A stretch of 64,000 nucleotides of DNA from assembly GCA_964563495.1 (NCBI GenBank), contig CAZLYK010000008.1, forward strand, positions 5,703-69,702. The letters run 5' to 3'. The notes under the pieces were generated by a model. It was given only the letters and a program-made list of their open reading frames with translations, had not been told where the DNA came from and searched no databases. Shown here piece after piece: positions 61,056-64,000 of the stretch (position 1 is the first letter of the stretch; every line of letters begins with the position of its first letter). This DNA comes from CAZLYK01 sp964563495. GTDB lineage: Bacteria > Acidobacteriota > Blastocatellia > RBC074. A program made the translations under genes and the position numbers.

Positions 61056-62618
61056 CTACGGCTTCGGCTGATCGTCGGCGTACTTCGGGACCAGATTCAT
61101 CTTGCAGATCGGGCACTTGCCCGGCTTGTCGGACCTGACTTCCGGGTGCATCCTACAGGTCCAATAGGCGACGCCGCGGCCGGGGCTCTCGGGCTGCGTC
61201 GCTCGATGATCCGGGTGGTCTTCGACGGCGGGCGCCTGCTTTGGCCGGCCGGCCGAACCTCTGGCCGGGGGAATTTGAGCGGGTGAATCGCTCACGCCCC
61301 CATTGATCTGTGGCGATCCCATCCCACCGACTGCTGACTTGAGCTTGCTTTCCGAATCGATCAGGAAGTTGGCGGAGGTGACGACGCGCTCGCCGGCTTT
61401 CAATCCGGCGAGGACGATGATTTGATTGTCGACCCTCGCACCGGTCTCAATTTGGCGAGGCTCGAAATACCCGCCCTCGTGGGCGACAAAGACGGTCTGC
61501 TCGGCCCCCGAATCCATGACCGCATCGACCGGCACGACCAGTCGATTGCCGTAATCGATCTGCAAATCGACGTTGGCAAACATATCGAGTTTGAGCTTGA
61601 ATCCGGGGTTTGGGATCTCGATCCGAGCTTTGAGCGTGCGGGTTGCGACGTCCAGCTGTGGTGAGATGAATGTCACCTTCCCGTGATAGGTCTTGCCGGG
61701 CAGGTAAGTCAGTGTAATCTCGGCTCTCTGTCCAATCTTGATCTCGGGCGCCTCATATTCGTAGACGTCCGCGATCACCCAGATGCTCGAAAGGTCGGCA
61801 ATCGTGTAGAGCTCGGTGTCGGGCGTCACACGCTGCCTCGGGAAAGCATTGCGGACGAGGACAAAACCATCCGCCGGTGCATTAAGCGTCAACGCCTTGA
61901 TCGGCTGGCCGGTCTGCTCGATCCGCCGGATCTGGCTCTCGCCGATGTCCCAAAGCTCAAGCCGCCTGCGCGCGGCGTGAAGGAGCGATTCGCTCCCCTC
62001 TACCGCTTCACGAAATGGGCTCGCCGCCAGCTCTTGACGCCCTTTTCGCGCGAGCAGGTACTCTTGCTGCGTCTGTAAAAGTTCCGGGCTGTAGATCGTC
62101 AGCAAGGGCTCGCCCTGCTTGACCTGCTTGCCCGTGAAATGAACAAAAACATCCTCGATCCAACCCTCGACCCTGGTGTGGACGTGCGAGATCCTCATTT
62201 CATCGTAGGCGACCCGACCGATGGTCCGCAGCCTTTTCAAGAGCGGCTGGTATCCGACTGTCTGGTATTTGACTCCGATCAATTGCTGCTTTTCAGAACT
62301 GATCTGAAAAGCGCCGGCCGGGAGAGTGGCAGCCGTCTGACGAACTCCGCCCTCCTCATAGACCGGAATCAGATCCATTCCGCAATCGGGCGCCGTGCCG
62401 GGTCGATCGGATCTGTAAGCCGGGTGCATCGGGTCGACCCAGTAAAGGATCTTTCGCTCCGGGGTTGCGGCGCTTCGTGGAGATGGCGCTCGGCTGATCA
62501 GACTGCGCAACCTCTCGCGCTTGATGATTCCCCCGACAGCCGCGACCGCAACCACCACTGCCCAGACCAGCCAGCGCGAAACCCGCCTCCGCTTCTGCGA
62601 TTTCTTTTGATGGTTCAT
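61056..62618 (-). CDS. efflux RND periplasmic adaptor with two heavy-metal-binding modules
   Basis: 520 residues from the ATG at 62618 (GAGG about 7 bases upstream); a TTG at 62633 in the repeat is less likely. After one N-terminal helix comes a short metal module (YWVDPMHPAYRSDRPGTAPDCGMDLIPVYEE); then the usual adaptor domains with a lipoyl/hairpin region (TRVEGWIEDVFVHFTGKQVKQGEPLLTIYSPELLQTQQEYLLA) and a beta-barrel; and at the C-terminus a second metal module (YWTCRMHPEVRSDKPGKCPICKMNLVPKY). Both carry the M-x-P plus C/M-rich pattern of heavy-metal-binding domains (PF19335-like). Having one at each end is unusual. It links CusA and TolC. Confidence 0.92.
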   Translation of the reverse strand: MNHQKKSQKRRRVSRWLVWAVVVAVAAVGGIIKRERLRSLISRAPSPRSAATPERKILYWVDPMHPAYRSDRPGTAPDCGMDLIPVYEEGGVRQTAATLPAGAFQISSEKQQLIGVKYQTVGYQPLLKRLRTIGRVAYDEMRISHVHTRVEGWIEDVFVHFTGKQVKQGEPLLTIYSPELLQTQQEYLLARKGRQELAASPFREAVEGSESLLHAARRRLELWDIGESQIRRIEQTGQPIKALTLNAPADGFVLVRNAFPRQRVTPDTELYTIADLSSIWVIADVYEYEAPEIKIGQRAEITLTYLPGKTYHGKVTFISPQLDVATRTLKARIEIPNPGFKLKLDMFANVDLQIDYGNRLVVPVDAVMDSGAEQTVFVAHEGGYFEPRQIETGARVDNQIIVLAGLKAGERVVTSANFLIDSESKLKSAVGGMGSPQINGGVSDSPAQIPPARGSAGRPKQAPAVEDHPDHRATQPESPGRGVAYWTCRMHPEVRSDKPGKCPICKMNLVPKYADDQPKP

Positions 62619-62626
62619 AAAAAACC

Positions 62627-62644
62627 TCGTCAATCCCGTCTATT
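62627..62644. repeat. fragment of the palindromic repeat
   Basis: On the minus strand it reads AATAGACGGGATTGACGAGG and overlaps the TAA of the TolC-type gene. Its GAGG serves as the ribosome-binding site of the adaptor gene. Confidence 0.75.
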
Positions 62645-63962
62645 ATTTTCTCAAATTGACACCGACCAGCGGTTCGAGCGCAGCGACGGCTCGTTCGATG
62701 TTGCTGATCTGTTCGTAATAATTCAGTTGAAAGATGCGCAGCGTGACGAGGTTGTCGAGCAGCGTCAGGAAATCGACCTTGCCGACCTCATAACCGGCGA
62801 TCGCCGATTCGAGCGAGAGCGTCGATTGTGGAATGATCGTGCTGCCGTAGAGCTTGACCTGCCGCTGTGATGTGGTTACTGCCAGGTACCGATCCTTGAT
62901 CCTGAACAGAAGCAGCGACCTCATACTCTCCAGACGTTCGCGCTCGGCGGCCACGCCGGCGGCCGCTTCCGAGACTGCCGGCCGCTGCTTCTGCCAAAAG
63001 TAGATCGGGATCCTGACCCCGACACTCAGGCCATACATCTCCGGCGAACCGGCGCGGTTGAGGTAGGTCAGGCCGATCGAGTAATCCGGATAAAATTCCC
63101 GGCGCGCCAGTTGAACGCCTGATTGCTCCCTGTCGATTCGCCGCCGCTGCGCCTTCAACCCCGGGTAATTGGTCACAGCCAGATCGTTGAGCTCAGCCAG
63201 GTTGAGCGAGAATTCCTGCAGTCGAAGTTCTTCAGTCTTCCCCAGTGGAGTGTCCAATTCGCGGAAGAGCAGGCTGTTGATTCGCGCAACTGCTGTTTGC
63301 CGGCGCTGCTCAAGCACGATCAGCTGATCGGTCAGCCTGGAGATTTCGACCTGGGCTTTGAGGACATCGTGCTGGATGCCCTTCCCGACGGCATAACCGG
63401 CTTCGGCCACCCGGGCGAACTTCTCGACCAGATCCTTGTTCCTGGTCAGCGTCTCGATCGCCTGGTTGATGTAACACAGTTCGTAGTAGGCATCCTTGAC
63501 CTCGACGACCAGGTTCAGGCGAGCCTGTTCGTAAGCCCACCATTCCGCTTCCGACTCCAGGTTGGCCATGCGGCTCTTGAGCGCAAGTTTCCCCGGATCG
63601 GGAATCTCCTGGGTCAGGCTGAATGTTCGCCCACTCGATGGGTCGCCCTTCTGCAAATCGAAGGGCGGGATCGGAGCGGGGTTGCCCATATACCCGTAAC
63701 TGAACATCGGTTCGGGCAGGGCTTTGGCCTGAGGGATGCGAGCCCGTTTGGCGTCGAAGCTGCGCTGCATGGCCCGGATCTCGGGGTTTTGGGCGATCGC
63801 CATTTCGATCAGAGCCTCGAGCGAGACCACCCCCTCATCCCGTCGCTTCGGCTCGGGCGCAGCAATGCCGGGGTTTATCTCCTGAGCAGGTGCCGTCTGG
63901 GCGGCCAAACAGACCAATAACAATGAATAGAAAATAGCGAGAAAAAGCAGACGCCGTCTCAT
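62643..63962 (-). CDS. TolC-family outer-membrane efflux protein
   Basis: 439 residues. A signal peptide (LLFLAIFYSLLLVCLAAQTAPAQ) is followed by two repeated coiled-coil halves (VSLEALIEMAIAQNPEIRAMQRSFDAKRARIPQAKALPEP and LNDLAVTNYPGLKAQRRRIDREQSGVQLARREFYPDYSIG), as in OEP/TolC proteins. It forms the outer-membrane duct of the tripartite metal pump whose adaptor and inner-membrane genes follow. The three genes are in the order C-B-A, as in cus operons; small gaps and one direction suggest a single transcript. The start lies 38 bp from the window edge, so upstream regulators may be outside. Confidence 0.92.
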   Translation of the reverse strand: MRRRLLFLAIFYSLLLVCLAAQTAPAQEINPGIAAPEPKRRDEGVVSLEALIEMAIAQNPEIRAMQRSFDAKRARIPQAKALPEPMFSYGYMGNPAPIPPFDLQKGDPSSGRTFSLTQEIPDPGKLALKSRMANLESEAEWWAYEQARLNLVVEVKDAYYELCYINQAIETLTRNKDLVEKFARVAEAGYAVGKGIQHDVLKAQVEISRLTDQLIVLEQRRQTAVARINSLLFRELDTPLGKTEELRLQEFSLNLAELNDLAVTNYPGLKAQRRRIDREQSGVQLARREFYPDYSIGLTYLNRAGSPEMYGLSVGVRIPIYFWQKQRPAVSEAAAGVAAERERLESMRSLLLFRIKDRYLAVTTSQRQVKLYGSTIIPQSTLSLESAIAGYEVGKVDFLTLLDNLVTLRIFQLNYYEQISNIERAVAALEPLVGVNLRK

Positions 63963-64000
63963 GGCAATTCCGCCCCTTTCAGTGCATTTTGAATGAGGAG

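Overview
The window is 64 kb of a dense, moderately GC-rich bacterial chromosome from a Gram-negative-type cell: it has TonB, TolC and RND efflux components and many exported proteins. The gene content suggests an Acidobacteriota relative, possibly of the Blastocatellia type: several PQQ-like beta-propeller proteins, amidohydrolases, S9 peptidases, a cytochrome c/copper-monooxygenase-like fusion, and a CHAT/TPR protein beside an ECF sigma factor. This placement is an inference from content; there is no rRNA gene to confirm it. No integrase, transposase, phage gene or CRISPR array was seen.

Layout. 0-7.5 kb (minus strand): secreted hypothetical, DinB protein, two amidohydrolases, cytochrome c/monooxygenase fusion, membrane acetyltransferase. 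8.1-10.6 kb (plus): an FAH-family enzyme and a 2,5-dioxovalerate-type aldehyde dehydrogenase that together resemble the last two steps of oxidative pentose degradation. 10.7-22.2 kb: membrane protein, M1 peptidase, four PQQ-like beta-propeller proteins, an iron-type alcohol dehydrogenase and a small secreted protein. 22.5-35.9 kb: Cu/Zn SOD, two tandem PPi-type phosphofructokinases, paired small membrane proteins, a three-domain acyl-activating/acyltransferase protein, a tandem Usp protein, two divergent S9 peptidases and an aquaglyceroporin. 36-38.9 kb: TonB/TPR pair and tRNA-Glu. 39-55.8 kb: a subtilase, CHAT-TPR, zf-HC2 and sigma-factor module; a peptide-permease trio without ATPases; and a class II lanthipeptide cluster (precursor, LanM, HlyD-type adaptor, C39-peptidase ABC exporter). 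56-64 kb: hypothetical protein, lytic transglycosylase and a Cus/Czc-type metal efflux operon.

Two things stand out. First, the lanthipeptide precursor has a mersacidin-type leader but a 46-residue core made only of Ser, Lys, Gly, His, Arg, Cys and Trp. It is arranged as about a dozen X-Lys-Ser triplets lying between two cysteines, with no acidic residue, and I know of no described lanthipeptide like it. Second, a palindromic repeat family beginning AATAGACAGGATTGACAGG sits at most gene borders from 1.3 to 39 kb and from 56 to 63 kb. It often supplies the stop codon, sometimes the ribosome-binding site or start codon, and probably acts as a terminator. The family is absent from 38.96 to 56.06 kb, which starts right after tRNA-Glu and holds the CHAT and lanthipeptide modules. 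That block may therefore be a more recent acquisition.
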